Positions 9,283 through 21,857 of a DNA stretch of 64,000 nt are shown one piece after another. The DNA is taken from contig JAIOJX010000001.1 of assembly GCA_022376925.1 (NCBI GenBank), positions 38,968,170-39,032,169 of the forward strand, read 5' to 3'. Position numbers and translations under genes: made by a program. Under the pieces are notes generated by a model. It made no database searches, was not told the origin of the DNA, and was given only the letters and a program-made list of their open reading frames with translations. The stretch comes from Tragulus kanchil. Lineage: Eukaryota > Chordata > Mammalia > Artiodactyla > Tragulidae. How positions within the stretch are numbered: position 1 is the first letter of the stretch; every line of letters begins with the position of its first letter.

Positions 9283-11442
9283 GTTAATGGCTAAACCGTA
9301 TGTGACTGTCTACTTTAGGAGAGAAAATCTGCAGGTAAGTTCTTCCAGTCTTTTCGTGGGGCCGTTTTCCTGGCCGTATAGCTCTTTCTTGGACCAAAGA
9401 GATGTGAAATTCAGCTCTCCTAGATTATGTGCAGCATCAGTGTTGAACGTAGCCTACCAAGAAAGTCCATACAGTGAGCAGCAGGTGACAGCACAATGCA
9501 AACCGTATAATGTTCGGAATGCAGAATGGCCCAAGTCTATGTGAAACCCCTTCTTATTGTCAGTTGTCCACAGAGAAATTAAAGCGTCAGAAAATGTAAA
9601 AGTTCCCACAAATAAGTCCCGTTTCACACCAGAGGCTTAGACTCATGGGGTAGTAACCTTGGACCTGATTGCTGTGTTAGATTGGGAGAAAAGGATGGTC
9701 AGTCACTTTATCAGCTGCTCAGAGACTAGAAGCAGTGGAAGAGAGTGCTGTGTCCATGAATGCAATTTGACAGATGCACAGTGGTCCAGCCCACTAGTAA
9801 AAGTGGTCTAAAGGATTGTACTGGAATCTGACCTAACATGATGGCTTGTTTGTAGAATGTGCTAGGAGGAAACAGGGACTTGGTTTCCCAGGAGTCCTCA
9901 GGCTTCCACAGAGGCCTTTGTAAAGCATCTGTCTTGATCTGTTGGATACTTGGGCAGAGAGCTCAGAAATCTCTAATTTGCATCATAGCTGCTTGTTTCT
10001 CAGTCCTTTTATTTATTTATTTTTTAAAAATTTTTGGCCTCTGTCTCTCAGTCTTTATCACACAATTTCTTCTGGCTCCCCAGCCTACAATGGTGCTTAT
10101 ACTGTCTGGAAAACCCAGGTTCTAGTCAGATGACACATTCTCCCTTAAAGTATACCCCCAAATTCAGTCCATTATATGAGACCTTCTTGTTAAGAGAAGT
10201 TACTAAACTAGAATCTTTGCAGGTATCTTAGTCACAGGGTATTTGGTTTGAAAGCCTAACTAGTGAAACTATAATATCTACTGTCACCCAAATAAAGTAC
10301 TATTATTTCCCAGTTATTGGTGGAGGTCCCCACTATGGTCTATTTTTTATCCTCTATAGTGCGTTAATGGCTAAACCGTATGTGACTGTCTACTTTAGGA
10401 GAGAAAATCTGCAGGTAAGTTCTTCCAGTCTTTTCGTGGGGCCGTTTTCCTGGCCGTATAGCTCTTTCTTGGACCAAAGAGATGTGAAATTCAGCTCTCC
10501 TAGATTATGTGCAGCATCAGTGTTGAACGTAGCCTACCAAGAAAGTCCATACAGTGAGCAGCAGGTGACAGCACAATGCAAACCGTATAATGTTCGGAAT
10601 GCAGAATGGCCCAAGTCTATGTGAAACCCCTTCTTATTGTCAGTTGTCCACAGAGAAATTAAAGCGTCAGAAAATGTAAAAGTTCCCACAAATAAGTCCC
10701 GTTTCACACCAGAGGCTTAGACTCATGGGGTAGTAACCTTGGACCTGATTGCTGTGTTAGATTGGGAGAAAAGGATGGTCAGTCACTTTATCAGCTGCTC
10801 AGAGACTAGAAGCAGTGGAAGAGAGTGCTGTGTCCATGAATGCAATTTGACAGATGCACAGTGGTCCAGCCCACTAGTAAAAGTGGTCTAAAGGATTGTA
10901 CTGGAATCTGACCTAACATGATGGCTTGTTTGTAGAATGTGCTAGGAGGAAACAGGGACTTGGTTTCCCAGGAGTCCTCAGGCTTCCACAGAGGCCTTTG
11001 TAAAGCATCTGTCTTGATCTGTTGGATACTTGGGCAGAGAGCTCAGAAATCTCTAATTTGCATCATAGCTGCTTGTTTCTCAGTCCTTTTATTTATTTAT
11101 TTTTTAAAAATTTTTGGCCTCTGTCTCTCAGTCTTTATCACACAATTTCTTCTGGCTCCCCAGCCTACAATGGTGCTTATACTGTCTGGAAAACCCAGGT
11201 TCTAGTCAGATGACACATTCTCCCTTAAAGTATACCCCCAAATTCAGTCCATTATATGAGACCTTCTTGTTAAGAGAAGTTACTAAACTAGAATCTTTGC
11301 AGGTATCTTAGTCACAGGGTATTTGGTTTGAAAGCCTAACTAGTGAAACTATAATATCTACTGTCACCCAAATAAAGTACTATTATTTCCCAGTTATTGG
11401 TGGAGGTCCCCACTATGGTCTATTTTTTATCCTCTATAGTGC
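9283..11442. repeat. Tandem duplication 1: 2 x 1080 bp, apparently identical
   Basis: Copy A 9283-10362 and copy B 10363-11442 match line for line, with an offset of exactly 1080 and no difference that I can see. There is no filler and no microhomology at the junction (...TATAGTGC|GTTAATGG). The content is unassigned, non-coding sequence. Probable unmerged contig overlap. A recent real duplication is the alternative. Confidence 0.95.
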
Positions 11443-11703
11443 AGTAGCCAGTGCAGCTTGTTGGGATTCCCAGATCAATGGTCAGTAAAATACTGAGATT
11501 CATGTGCTTTCTCTCTTTTTTTTTTAATCCTCAAGTTGCCATCAAATTTCAAACAATGTGGTTTCCCAGAGCTTACCCGTGGGATGAAGCTCCAGTTGCC
11601 CACAGTAGTGACCATGTTGATAACATGCTCTTTATTGACGGTTTTCATTTTCCTGTCTCACTTCCTCACTCCTTTCTGCCTGTTTTTTTTGTGAGGCAAA
11701 CTC

Positions 11704-13891
11704 ATAAACTTCTTGTATTAGAATCTTTGTTGCAGGATCTGCTTCTGAGGAAACCCAAATTAAACTCACCTTGTATGCATAGCTCTTCTTAGCCCTTAGT
11801 TATAAAATGTGCCAGGTGTTTAAGAAGAGTAGTGACTAGATATTTTTTATTATTGATTCTTAAAAGATGTATGCCTCTGGACAGTTATGATGTGACTGGC
11901 TTCGAATATTTTGCACAGATGCAGAGTACTGGGTTCTCACTTCTCTTCATTAACAAGTGAGACTTCCTCCTCTCACCAATAGCTATGGAACTGGGAATTA
12001 TTATCAGGAAGAGGTGTGAAGGTTCCCGAGTTTTTGGTAAGGCCAAAGCTGGTGTCCAGGCTATTGTCTCTCTTGAGTGTTCATGCTGGTTGGCACCCCT
12101 TCCCTGTAACAGTGGTTCATTTGGGTAACTAGACCAAGTGTTGACCTTTCTCACTGTGCTGTTCCACATAGCCATTACAGAAACTTGGTCATAACAGGCT
12201 TTTTTCCCATCTTTTGGGCTAGCGACCTGATTATTTGTCCCTTTCCTGATACATTGCATTGCCACTGGGAAATCTTTGATTTAGACTGCTGTACTGTAGT
12301 TACATTCAAGCTATATCTTTCTCTTGACTTTCAGCCTTGCCTTTTATACTGGCCACAAGACATGTTTGGTTAATTTCTGATCTTTCTGTGACATGATACT
12401 AGATTTGTCCATTTGTAAGACTATCAAATTATGTAGCCTTTGTTTTAAGTGTCTTCATATATCTATGGGAGGTTGATGGTGAGTACTTTTCATGTCCAAC
12501 TGTCTACTTCCTATCATTAATACAGTTCTGAACTAACATATCTCCTTCAGTGTTAGACACTAAAACCTATTTGCTCTAGTCAAGACAGAAAATATCTATG
12601 AATATCCCATCTTTCAGTCTCTTTTGTGGGACTTTTCCCTCTAAGTGTCAGTTTCTAGGACATATTTCTGCTCTGTCTATTGAGACCATTTAGCATTAGG
12701 ATTTAGGTCCAGGTGCTGTTAAGGGTGGAATTACCATGGTAGTAGCCCAGGGAATTCAAGAATACTTAAATCCTGCCTTGGCCCTAGGTTCCAGGTGCTG
12801 AATAAACTTCTTGTATTAGAATCTTTGTTGCAGGATCTGCTTCTGAGGAAACCCAAATTAAACTCACCTTGTATGCATAGCTCTTCTTAGCCCTTAGTTA
12901 TAAAATGTGCCAGGTGTTTAAGAAGAGTAGTGACTAGATATTTTTTATTATTGATTCTTAAAAGATGTATGCCTCTGGACAGTTATGATGTGACTGGCTT
13001 CGAATATTTTGCACAGATGCAGAGTACTGGGTTCTCACTTCTCTTCATTAACAAGTGAGACTTCCTCCTCTCACCAATAGCTATGGAACTGGGAATTATT
13101 ATCAGGAAGAGGTGTGAAGGTTCCCGAGTTTTTGGTAAGGCCAAAGCTGGTGTCCAGGCTATTGTCTCTCTTGAGTGTTCATGCTGGTTGGCACCCCTTC
13201 CCTGTAACAGTGGTTCATTTGGGTAACTAGACCAAGTGTTGACCTTTCTCACTGTGCTGTTCCACATAGCCATTACAGAAACTTGGTCATAACAGGCTTT
13301 TTTCCCATCTTTTGGGCTAGCGACCTGATTATTTGTCCCTTTCCTGATACATTGCATTGCCACTGGGAAATCTTTGATTTAGACTGCTGTACTGTAGTTA
13401 CATTCAAGCTATATCTTTCTCTTGACTTTCAGCCTTGCCTTTTATACTGGCCACAAGACATGTTTGGTTAATTTCTGATCTTTCTGTGACATGATACTAG
13501 ATTTGTCCATTTGTAAGACTATCAAATTATGTAGCCTTTGTTTTAAGTGTCTTCATATATCTATGGGAGGTTGATGGTGAGTACTTTTCATGTCCAACTG
13601 TCTACTTCCTATCATTAATACAGTTCTGAACTAACATATCTCCTTCAGTGTTAGACACTAAAACCTATTTGCTCTAGTCAAGACAGAAAATATCTATGAA
13701 TATCCCATCTTTCAGTCTCTTTTGTGGGACTTTTCCCTCTAAGTGTCAGTTTCTAGGACATATTTCTGCTCTGTCTATTGAGACCATTTAGCATTAGGAT
13801 TAGAGGTAAGGTCCAGGTGCTGTTAAGGGGTGGAATTACCATGGTAGTAGCCCAGGGAATTCAAGAATACTTAAATCCTGCCTTGGCCCTA
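11704..13891. repeat. Tandem duplication 2: about 1.09 kb, with degraded junction
   Basis: Copy A 11704-12786 and copy B 12802-13891 (offset 1098 rising to 1105). Differences sit near the end of copy A: AGGATTTAGGTCC against AGGATTAGAGGTAAGGTCC, and AAGGGTGG against AAGGGGTGG. A 15-base filler (12787-12801) separates the copies and echoes the nearby GGTCCAGGTGCTG. Content: unassigned AT-rich DNA with no convincing gene. Confidence 0.95.
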
Positions 13892-14896
13892 CTGCTCTTG
13901 GTATATCCACGAAGGATGCATATGCATAAAAGAGTGTCAAAAGAATGCAAAGCAACATTTTGTTAACTGGGACATTGCCTCCAAACCCTAGTTCAGCACT
14001 CTGTTGAGCTGGGCTTGATCACAAGGCAGCTTAGGGTTAGAGGCAGCCTGAAACTCAGAATCAAAGTGGGATGAATAACTTAGCATTTCCTGTAGGCCAA
14101 AATCAAACCTCAGAATTTGACACTCTGATGAGAGAAAGAGCTCACAGCTACCAGCTCCAAGTGGAATGAATCCAGAAAAAAGCTTTCCATCCATATGGGA
14201 TTGTTTATATTCCTAAGGCTCCACCCACTTGAAACTGTTTAACAGATGTTTGAAAATCTTACTCATCAGTTAAGCACTTTTCCATTACTCATGTTAGAGG
14301 ATAGGAAAAGGATCAGAGAGGAGCCTGAATGCCTTCCTCTGGAGGCCAGTATGGATGCTATGCTTACACTGCTTAGATACCTGTATCATTTATGTGGGGC
14401 TTCTTATTTACCATGTTTTGTGATGATTGGTGAGACCGTTCATCAGTGGACTTGAGTTCTTGAGAACAATTGCTAATTATGTGACAGTGTCACAGTATTT
14501 GAGTCTTCTGGGAGATGGCAGCTGTTGCCAGTTAAGACGGTAGCAGAAAAAGTGTTGCTTTCATAAGCTATTATAAGTGCATATTTATGGCTAATATTTA
14601 AATATGGATGCACTATGTTTTAGAAGGTTCACTTTTATAGATAAAAAAGGCAAGATAAACCAGGTGTGAATAACTTGCATGCTGTAATTTCCTTCATATG
14701 GAGAACTTCCACAATGCTAGGTGCTGGAGTGTGGCAAGATACACTGCCTGAACCGCCTGGAAGTGTTAACTAGTGGTTCTACCTCCCAGGGTGCAGGGGT
14801 TTGAAATTAATATATTACAGAGAATATTCAGAATCATTAGCTTCAGGCTTTGAGGGTAACTAAGCTTGGTTTGGCTTTAGTTAGGCTCTGCGTAAA
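13892..14896. other. Unassigned single-copy sequence
   Basis: I see no gene, SINE or recognisable LINE here. Reading frames are short and interrupted. Confidence 0.5.
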
Positions 14897-15370
14897 GTAG
14901 CTTTTGCTACAAGCCACTCTAAAACTTAGTGGCTTAAAATAACCATTTCTTGAACTCAAAATTCTGTGGGTTGAAAGTTTGGGTTGGGCTCAGATGGGTG
15001 ATTCTTTTGGTCTTGACTCTGCTCACTCACGTATCCACGGTCAGCTCCCGGTCAGCTAGGTAGCTCTGGTTGTGGGGATTGATTGACTGTAGGCTTGGGC
15101 AATAGGGTAACTTATCATTCAGTAGGTTAGCTGGGGCTTGTTCACAGGGCGGCTTGGAGGGATCCAAAAGACAGACCAGGGGCTTACAGGGCTTACTTGA
15201 GGCATAGTCTTGGATTCTACACTAGGTTCTGCTGGTCAAAGCAAATAACAAGGCCAGACCAAATTTAAGGGATAGGGAAATTGACTTCACTGCTTGATGA
15301 GAGATGCTGCAAAGTTACATTGCAAAGGTCTAGATACAAGATGTGGGTGGACGAGAATCTACCATGAGCT
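14897..15370. mobile_element. Ancient mammalian LTR-like interspersed repeat
   Basis: Carries the characteristic series AAACTTAGTGGCTTAAAATA, ATTCTGTGGGTTG, GGGCTCAGATGGGTGATTCT, then CACTGCTTGATGAGAG and GCTGCAAAGTTACATTGC. I know this order from an old, widespread eutherian repeat, but I am not certain of its family name (MLT/MER type). Confidence 0.6.
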
Positions 15371-15707
15371 TCTTCTGTTGAGGTGTCCTGATTTATAGTT
15401 AGTGTGGAAGTAACAGCCCTCTAGTAGTATGCCGAATTATAATATTGAGTCCACTTGTGTACAGCTCAATGGAAAGTACAGAGTATATCACTTAGAACTT
15501 TCCTCCTGATGTGTCTGTGAAGGGCACAAAGATATTTTGCATCTGCCTTTTTGACTCTGTCGTTTAAACAGTAGTCTTTTTGAGCCCCCAGTTTGGATCC
15601 CCATCTTTTTGGCTACAAGAACATTTGTATTCCCCATTTCTGAGCACAAGGATGTCTACCACCATTATGCTAAAAGACTGCTAATTGCTTCCCAATAGAC
15701 ATCTTAA

Positions 15708-15938
15708 GGGGTTTCCCCTGTGGCTTAGCAAGTAAAGAATCTGCCTGCAATGCAGAAGACACAGGAGATGCTGGTTTGATCCCTGGGTTGGGAAGATCCC
15801 CTGGAGGAGGAAATGACAACCCACACCAGTATTCTTGGCTGAATAATCCCATGGACAGAGGAGACTGGTGGGCTACAGTACAAAGGGTCATGAAGAATCG
15901 GACACAACTTAGTGACTGACCACACACAGCATATACAT
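15708..15938 (+). mobile_element. Bov-tA SINE
   Basis: Starts GGGGTTTCCCCTGTGGC and has GTAAAGAATCTGCCTGCAAT, GATCCCTGGGTTGGGAAGAT and CCATGGACAGAGGAGACTGG, ending near a CACACAC stretch. Flanks GACATCTT (15699-15706) and TACATCTT (about 15945) are a possible target duplication. Confidence 0.93.
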
Positions 15939-16015
15939 CTTTTACTTCTTGCTTAGTAATAAGACTATTTTCAGCTGTTAACATTGCTGCTTGGCTAAAA
16001 GACTGCATTACCGAA

Positions 16016-16395
16016 TTTCCTTTGTAGCTGGATATAGCTGCATACTGAGTTTTGGCCAGTGAGATGTAAACAGAAGGGACATTACAGCTTCTGGATAGTG
16101 TCCTTAAAAGGAGATTTTCTTCAGCTTTTCCTCTTTCCTGCTGGTTAGAATGTGGCTATTATGGCTGAAGTTTTGAGTAATCATCTTGTGTGATGTTCGG
16201 CACATCAAGGAGGATGGTGTAGTAGTTAGATAGAAGGAGCCTGGGTCCCTGGTGACCATGGAACTACCTGACCAGCCATTGAGTGCTCCCACTTTCAGAC
16301 TTCATCTCAAGAGAGAAATAGTTTTCCATCTGTTGAAGCCACTGTTTTTGATTTTCATTGTCCTTGGTATATGGAGCTGTATCCTAACTAATACT
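16016..16395 (+). mobile_element. Ancient LTR-like repeat, same family as 60935-61260
   Basis: Shares the series TAGCTGGATATAGC, TTGGCCAGTGAGATGTAA, GTCCTTAAAAGGAG, GATAGAAGGAGCCTGGGTCC and TTGAAGCCACTGTT with a common old eutherian LTR-type repeat. Family name uncertain. The same orientation and motif order recur at 60935. Confidence 0.6.
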
Positions 16396-18719
16396 CCAAC
16401 ATTGATTTTTTTTTATTGAGCAAATTTTTATTGAAACAAATTCCCTTAAGCCAACTAAAGTCCTTGATCGATTTTCTAAACTGTACAGGTTTTTCTTTTC
16501 ATTTGTATTTTTATTCTGCTGAAAGTCTCAGTATTTTCTTTGGGGTTCATTAGTTTCATCTTAAGCTCAGTAAGGATTTCTTTATCAATAAACTATTTTT
16601 CTTAGTAAAATTTACTTTTCATTGTAAATTCTAATCTGTGGACATTATTTTTAACAAAGTTCGTTTTCTGGGGTAATTTGACATGTTTAAAAAATTTAAG
16701 AACCTGTAATTTTTTGGTAAAATTACAGTAAGTAACATTTTATCTTGTTCAATTTTATAACTTGTCATGTTTTCCTGTGATGGTTATTTCCACCAAGTCT
16801 AAATTTTCTCAGGTCAGTTTTCAGTTTCTGGTGTTAAAAATGACATGCATTATTTCAGTTTTTTGTTTCTAATAAATTTTACCATGTTCTTAGACACTGA
16901 CGGTTTTATTCTGTGTTGATTAGTTCTATCAGTTGTATTTATCATGACTTGGAAACTGATACTAATTTCTTGGTAATCTCATGAGGAAATTGTGGGCAGC
17001 TCCCCTCAGGTGTCCTAGAATTTCCTCATTCTTCAGGGTAGATCTCTGCTGTTGCAGATCCAGTGCTTATGAATATAATCTTTCCCCTTGTGATTTGTTC
17101 CTGCTAGTCTCCTTTGGTGCAGATCCTCCTAAATCAAAGTTGCAAGTACCAATACTTTAAATGGGAAAAAATGTTATTCATCCCAGAGCCCCTGCAATGA
17201 CACCCATTTTGTTAAAATTCCACTGGAATTTCATTCAAATAGGCTAGAGTGGTTTAGAAGTAACATTGCTTATCATAGTGTAGCGTGTAAACAGGCAGTT
17301 TCTCCTAAGATAATCATGACTAGTTACCTGTTCTTAAAATTTTGTAGGTATTTTACAATCAACATATAAAACTCTGTTGCCTCTACAAGATCATAAATAT
17401 GATATTGAAAGTTTATGTCTTTCCACCTTTCATGCAACACACACACACAAACATACAATAAAGACAGATCAGTTAAAGGAATGCAAAGAAAGAAAGCCTA
17501 ATCGAACATGTGCCAACTCTCTAGGTGGGAAGATTAGCACACTGTGTCTTGCCTCTCCCAGGCTCACCTGATTTCAAGGTGTCAGATCCCTATTTATATA
17601 TTCCAAGAAGAAAAATAAGTTGAAATAGCAGTATTCAATATATCTAGTAAAATTGAATTCCTCTCATCTGAATGGTCCATATTCTGGGTGGAGGAAAGAA
17701 CAAACTTCAGAACAGAAGTGTCCTGAAGGTCAAAATGTCAGCGTCAGAATAGTGGCCTTGAGAACAAGTGTCTGGCAACGTCCCAGGGCCCTGCATGATT
17801 CCCAAGGTCTTGGGCTGTTCCTCTACCCTCCCTTGGCCCTAGGCCAGGATTCTCATAAACCCTTTTGAGGCTGGAAACCTGTCTTCACTTCCCTGAGTTT
17901 GTTTGCTTCAGAACAGGCTTTCCATGCCACTATGCTGCCACGGGAACTGGCAAAGTTTGTGATTCTTTCATTGGCCTGGAGGCCGTGGTTGGTGCTGGAC
18001 CATCCATAGCCACATGAGGTAACCGAACTGACAAGTCTGGGGCAGAACGCTCCCACTCCATCACTTCCCAGGCTCCTGAGTGAGATCCCCACCCAGGCCA
18101 CCCTTGAGGAAAGGTGTTCTTTCAAAAACTGGTGTTAAATCCGTACATTTGAGCTCTTTAGGAATGTTAACTCTTCTTCAGGATGCTAGAAGAGCTGGCC
18201 GGGGACTGCGTGCTGAGTTTGCCATCCCACAGACCCAGTCTTCCGTTCCTCTTGGACTCTGCCCCACAGTGCGGTTCCTACACTCATTGCGATTTGATCA
18301 CAGAAGCATTGTTCTTTCTGCCACTGAGCCTAGGCCAAAGTTTCCTCTGTCTATCCTGACAAATTTTGTTAACTACATACTCATTTAAATTTTATTATTT
18401 ATTCATTTGTATATTCATTTATTCCTTTTTCATTTAATTGGACTTCAGATTAACCCCCTGGGAGAAGGGATGGGGGCCATGACACCATCTCAACAGAAAG
18501 CCTTTCAAGGTTTGCCTCTGTAGGTTTTCTCTCTGTCTCTGGGGGTCTGGGTGTATTTCTTTCTGTTTTTCCCTTTTATTTTCTTTGTCTTTCCATTGGA
18601 CTCTGTATCTGCCGCATCCTGTTAATTGCCTTCACCTGCTCTTCTGCTGGAGCTCATTTAAATGCCCCCACAACTCCCTGCGCCTCAGGCATTCCAGTAA
18701 CCCTGACTACCTGACCCAT
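16396..18719. other. Unassigned single-copy sequence
   Basis: No gene or recognisable transposon. There is a short CA run near 17440. The frames at 17653-17868 and 18080-18388 have no known motif, start context or splice structure that I can support. Confidence 0.5.
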
Positions 18720-20884
18720 CCACAGGCCTCCAGGTAGTTGTGCTTTCCATCTCTCTCCAGGACTCTTTGATGTCTCTCTCATTGTCCCTGTTTTTCTCAG
18801 TATCTCGGCTTCTGTGATTATCCTCTTAATGGATGGCTGACTATGTCTCAGAAGCCTGTGCTGTGTTTGTTGTTACTTTGCCTTGCTGTAACTCTATGTA
18901 GATCTTTCTCCTCCTCAGGAGCTTTTCGGTAAACGTCAGCTGTCATTTCTAACTGCTTCGGCCTCCCCCATTTTGAGTGGAAGACTCATAGGTGTACAGA
19001 TCGTCTTCTACCTCAGATCACATTGTAGGTAAGTGTTTGGATTGACTTGATTGCACCCGGCTCAGGGGTACATCCTGTGGCTAGAGGACAAGGTCATGTG
19101 ATGTAAAAAACTTCGGCAGCACAAGCAGCAGGCAGGGCACAGGCAGGCTGTGGCCTCACAGGCTTGTCCCTATGGTTGGTTTCTGCCCGCTTGGTCAGCC
19201 AGTGTGCCTACCTGCGGGACCCAAGTGGTCTCTGCCTGGAAGGGTCTCCCTGTCACACCTCAGCCACAAACTCCTGCTCCCCTCACTTCCAAGAGGACGA
19301 CAACCCAATTTTATCTAGAATTAGAGGCTTCCCCTTGTTCCCAGCAGGGGGAAATCTGCCCACAATGCAGGAGACCTGAGTTCTTTCACTGGGTCAGGAA
19401 GAACCCCTGGAGGAGGGCATGGCAACCCACTCCAGTATTCTTTCCTGGGAAATCCCATGGACAGAGAAGCCTGGTGGGCTTCAGTCCATAGGGTTGCAGA
19501 GAGTTGGACATGATTGGAGTGACTTAGCATGCACACACGCACTCAGTATGAAAAGAGCACATTAAAACTGCTCATTCGACAGTGTCTAGAACTGTGAGGT
19601 GACATCTTCAAATGTTCCATTCTTGGGGTTGTCTGTGGTTCCTGGTTCAGAGTCTATACAGCACTCAGCTACTTGAGGGTGGTAGGTTTTATATGGGAAC
19701 TGGTATGTGTATACATGGTACAGAGAAATGACTTGGTGAGCAAATCTGACCAACTGGGGATCTGCCCTGGGAGGACGCCCTGAGATGCCCTGAGGGCAAC
19801 TGCCACAGGCCTCCAGGTAGTTGTGCTTTCCATCTCTCTCCAGGACTCTTTGATGTCTCTCTCATTGTCCCTGTTTTTCTCAGTATCTCGGCTTCTGTGA
19901 TTATCCTCTTAATGGATGGCTGACTATGTCTCAGAAGCCTGTGCTGTGTTTGTTGTTACTTTGCCTTGCTGTAACTCTATGTAGATCTTTCTCCTCCTCA
20001 GGAGCTTTTCGGTAAACGTCAGCTGTCATTTCTAACTGCTTCGGCCTCCCCCATTTTGAGTGGAAGACTCATAGGTGTACAGATCGTCTTCTACCTCAGA
20101 TCACATTGTAGGTAAGTGTTTGGATTGACTTGATTGCACCCGGCTCAGGGGTACATCCTGTGGCTAGAGGACAAGGTCATGTGATGTAAAAACTGGCAGC
20201 ACAAGCAGCAGGCAGGGCACAGGCAGGCTGTGGCCTCACAGGCTTGTCCCTATGGTTGGTTTCTGCCCGCTTGGTCAGCCAGTGTGCCTACCTGCGGGAC
20301 CCAAGTGGTCTCTGCCTGGAAGGGTCTCCCTGTCACACCTCAGCCACAAACTCCTGCTCCCCTCACTTCCAAGAGGACGACAACCCAATTTTATCTAGAA
20401 TTAGAGGCTTCCCCTTGTTCCCAGCAGGGGGAAATCTGCCCACAATGCAGGAGACCTGAGTTCTTTCACTGGGTCAGGAAGAACCCCTGGAGGAGGGCAT
20501 GGCAACCCACTCCAGTATTCTTTCCTGGGAAATCCCATGGACAGAGAAGCCTGGTGGGCTTCAGTCCATAGGGTTGCAGAGAGTTGGACATGATTGGAGT
20601 GACTTAGCATGCACACACGCACTCAGTATGAAAAGAGCACATTAAAAACTGCTCATTCGACAGTGTCTAGAACTGTGAGGTGACATCTTCAAATGTTCCA
20701 TTCTTGGGGTTGTCTGTGGTTCCTGGTTCAGAGTCTATACAGCACTCAGCTACTTGAGGGTGGTAGGTTTTATATGGGAACTGGTATGTGTATACATGGT
20801 ACAGAGAAATGACTTGGTGAGCAAATCTGACCAACTGGGGATCTGCCCCTGGGAGGACGACCCCTGAGATGCCCTGAGGGCAAC
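18720..20884. repeat. Tandem duplication 3: about 1.08 kb
   Basis: Copy A 18720-19800 and copy B 19803-20884 (offset 1080-1083). Differences are mostly small indels: AAAAAACTTCGGCAGC against AAAAACTGGCAGC, ATTAAAACTG against ATTAAAAACTG, and CTGCCCTGG against CTGCCCCTGG near the end of copy A. Two filler bases (TG) separate the copies. Each copy carries the same Bov-tA. Confidence 0.95.
19325..19543 (+). mobile_element. Bov-tA SINE (repeated at 20405-20623)
   Basis: Diverged head (AGGCTTCCCCTTGTTCCCAG) with typical body GGCAACCCACTCCAGTATTC, ATCCCATGGACAGAGAAGCC and GTTGGACATGATTGGAGTG. An identical copy lies at 20405-20623 because the surrounding 1.08 kb is duplicated, so this is one insertion shown twice. 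Confidence 0.9.
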
Positions 20885-20938
20885 AGGAGTGTCTTGGTAG
20901 GTAATGCTGGTGCTCAAGGCCAAGCCAGCTGAAGGAGG

Positions 20939-21112
20939 GCAGTTCTCAAACTGGAGCTTCAATTGAAATCACCTGCAGGGCTTATTAAACAAACCAGAGA
21001 CTGCTGAGCTTTGCCCTCACAGAGTTTCTGCTTCGGTGCGAATGTGCTTCTAACAAGTTCCCAGGTGATGTCGATGCTGCTGGTCCAAGAAAAAACACTT
21101 TGAAAACCACCA
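20939..21112 (+). mobile_element. MER5A-type hAT non-autonomous DNA transposon
   Basis: Begins with CAGTTCTCAAACTGGAGC and ends with TTTGAAAACCACC, close to the MER5A terminal inverted repeats. Internal segments AAATCACCTGCAGGGCTTAT, CACAGAGTTTCTGCTTCGG and TAACAAGTTCCCAGGTGATG follow the MER5A order. This is a fossil non-coding element of eutherian age. Confidence 0.9.
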
Positions 21113-21857
21113 TCCTAGGGTGCTTGAATCAGCCCCTGATGGTCACGTAGAAGTGGTTTTTGTTTTATCAAAGAGTGAAGCTAATTTTCAAAGAGTAAAA
21201 ATAATTTTAAAAAAGAGGTGGGGTTTTGGTGCTGGTTTTAATTCAGGGACTCTCTCTAGGTCTTCTGTTACTTGTGTGCCTGGGAACTCCTGTATTTGTC
21301 ATCCCCAGAGGTCTCCCTGTGTCCCAACCCTCCTAGCACCTGGCTCGCCACTTTGCCTCCGGGGCTGATTGGGATGTCCACACGCGATGAACTGCTGCCA
21401 CTTGTGTCTAGCCTGGGCTCCTCCCACCTCTGTGTATTTCCTGATGCTTTGGTTACCACCTTTCCCATTCTCTGTTCCCACCAGGAAAGGACTAACTGCT
21501 ACTTGACCTTCCTAAATCCAGTTTCCAAGACGAGGAATAGGATTGGGCAGCCAGGTTATCTTTTTGTATCAGGCCATAAAAGGGCTGCTGGCTGGCCTAG
21601 GGATTTTAACCTTTGAATTGTGTGTCCCATCTTGAGGCTGGCATAGAGTACAGTAATACCATGTAGAATATGGCTGCCTGGGCAGCAAGGGCTAAGGGTC
21701 GGGGAGTTGTACAAAGGGCCTGAGGCCTGGCAGGCACTTATGGACATTTTGAGTACATATTGACTGGCAAAGTTGATTTTCAGATAGTACCCGCTGTCCT
21801 GGTTATTTTGATCAATATGGTAATATTTAATATACTATTAAAACATAAATCAAAATA
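21113..21857. other. Unassigned single-copy sequence
   Basis: No recognisable gene or repeat. Overlapping open frames of 60-114 codons on both strands (for example 21272-21616) show no known motif. Confidence 0.45.

Noticed and set aside
9203..9544. 113-codon frame with a related frame at 10367-10624, as a gene pair
   Set aside because: The shared part is the identical 1080-bp duplication. The peptide shows no recognisable family.
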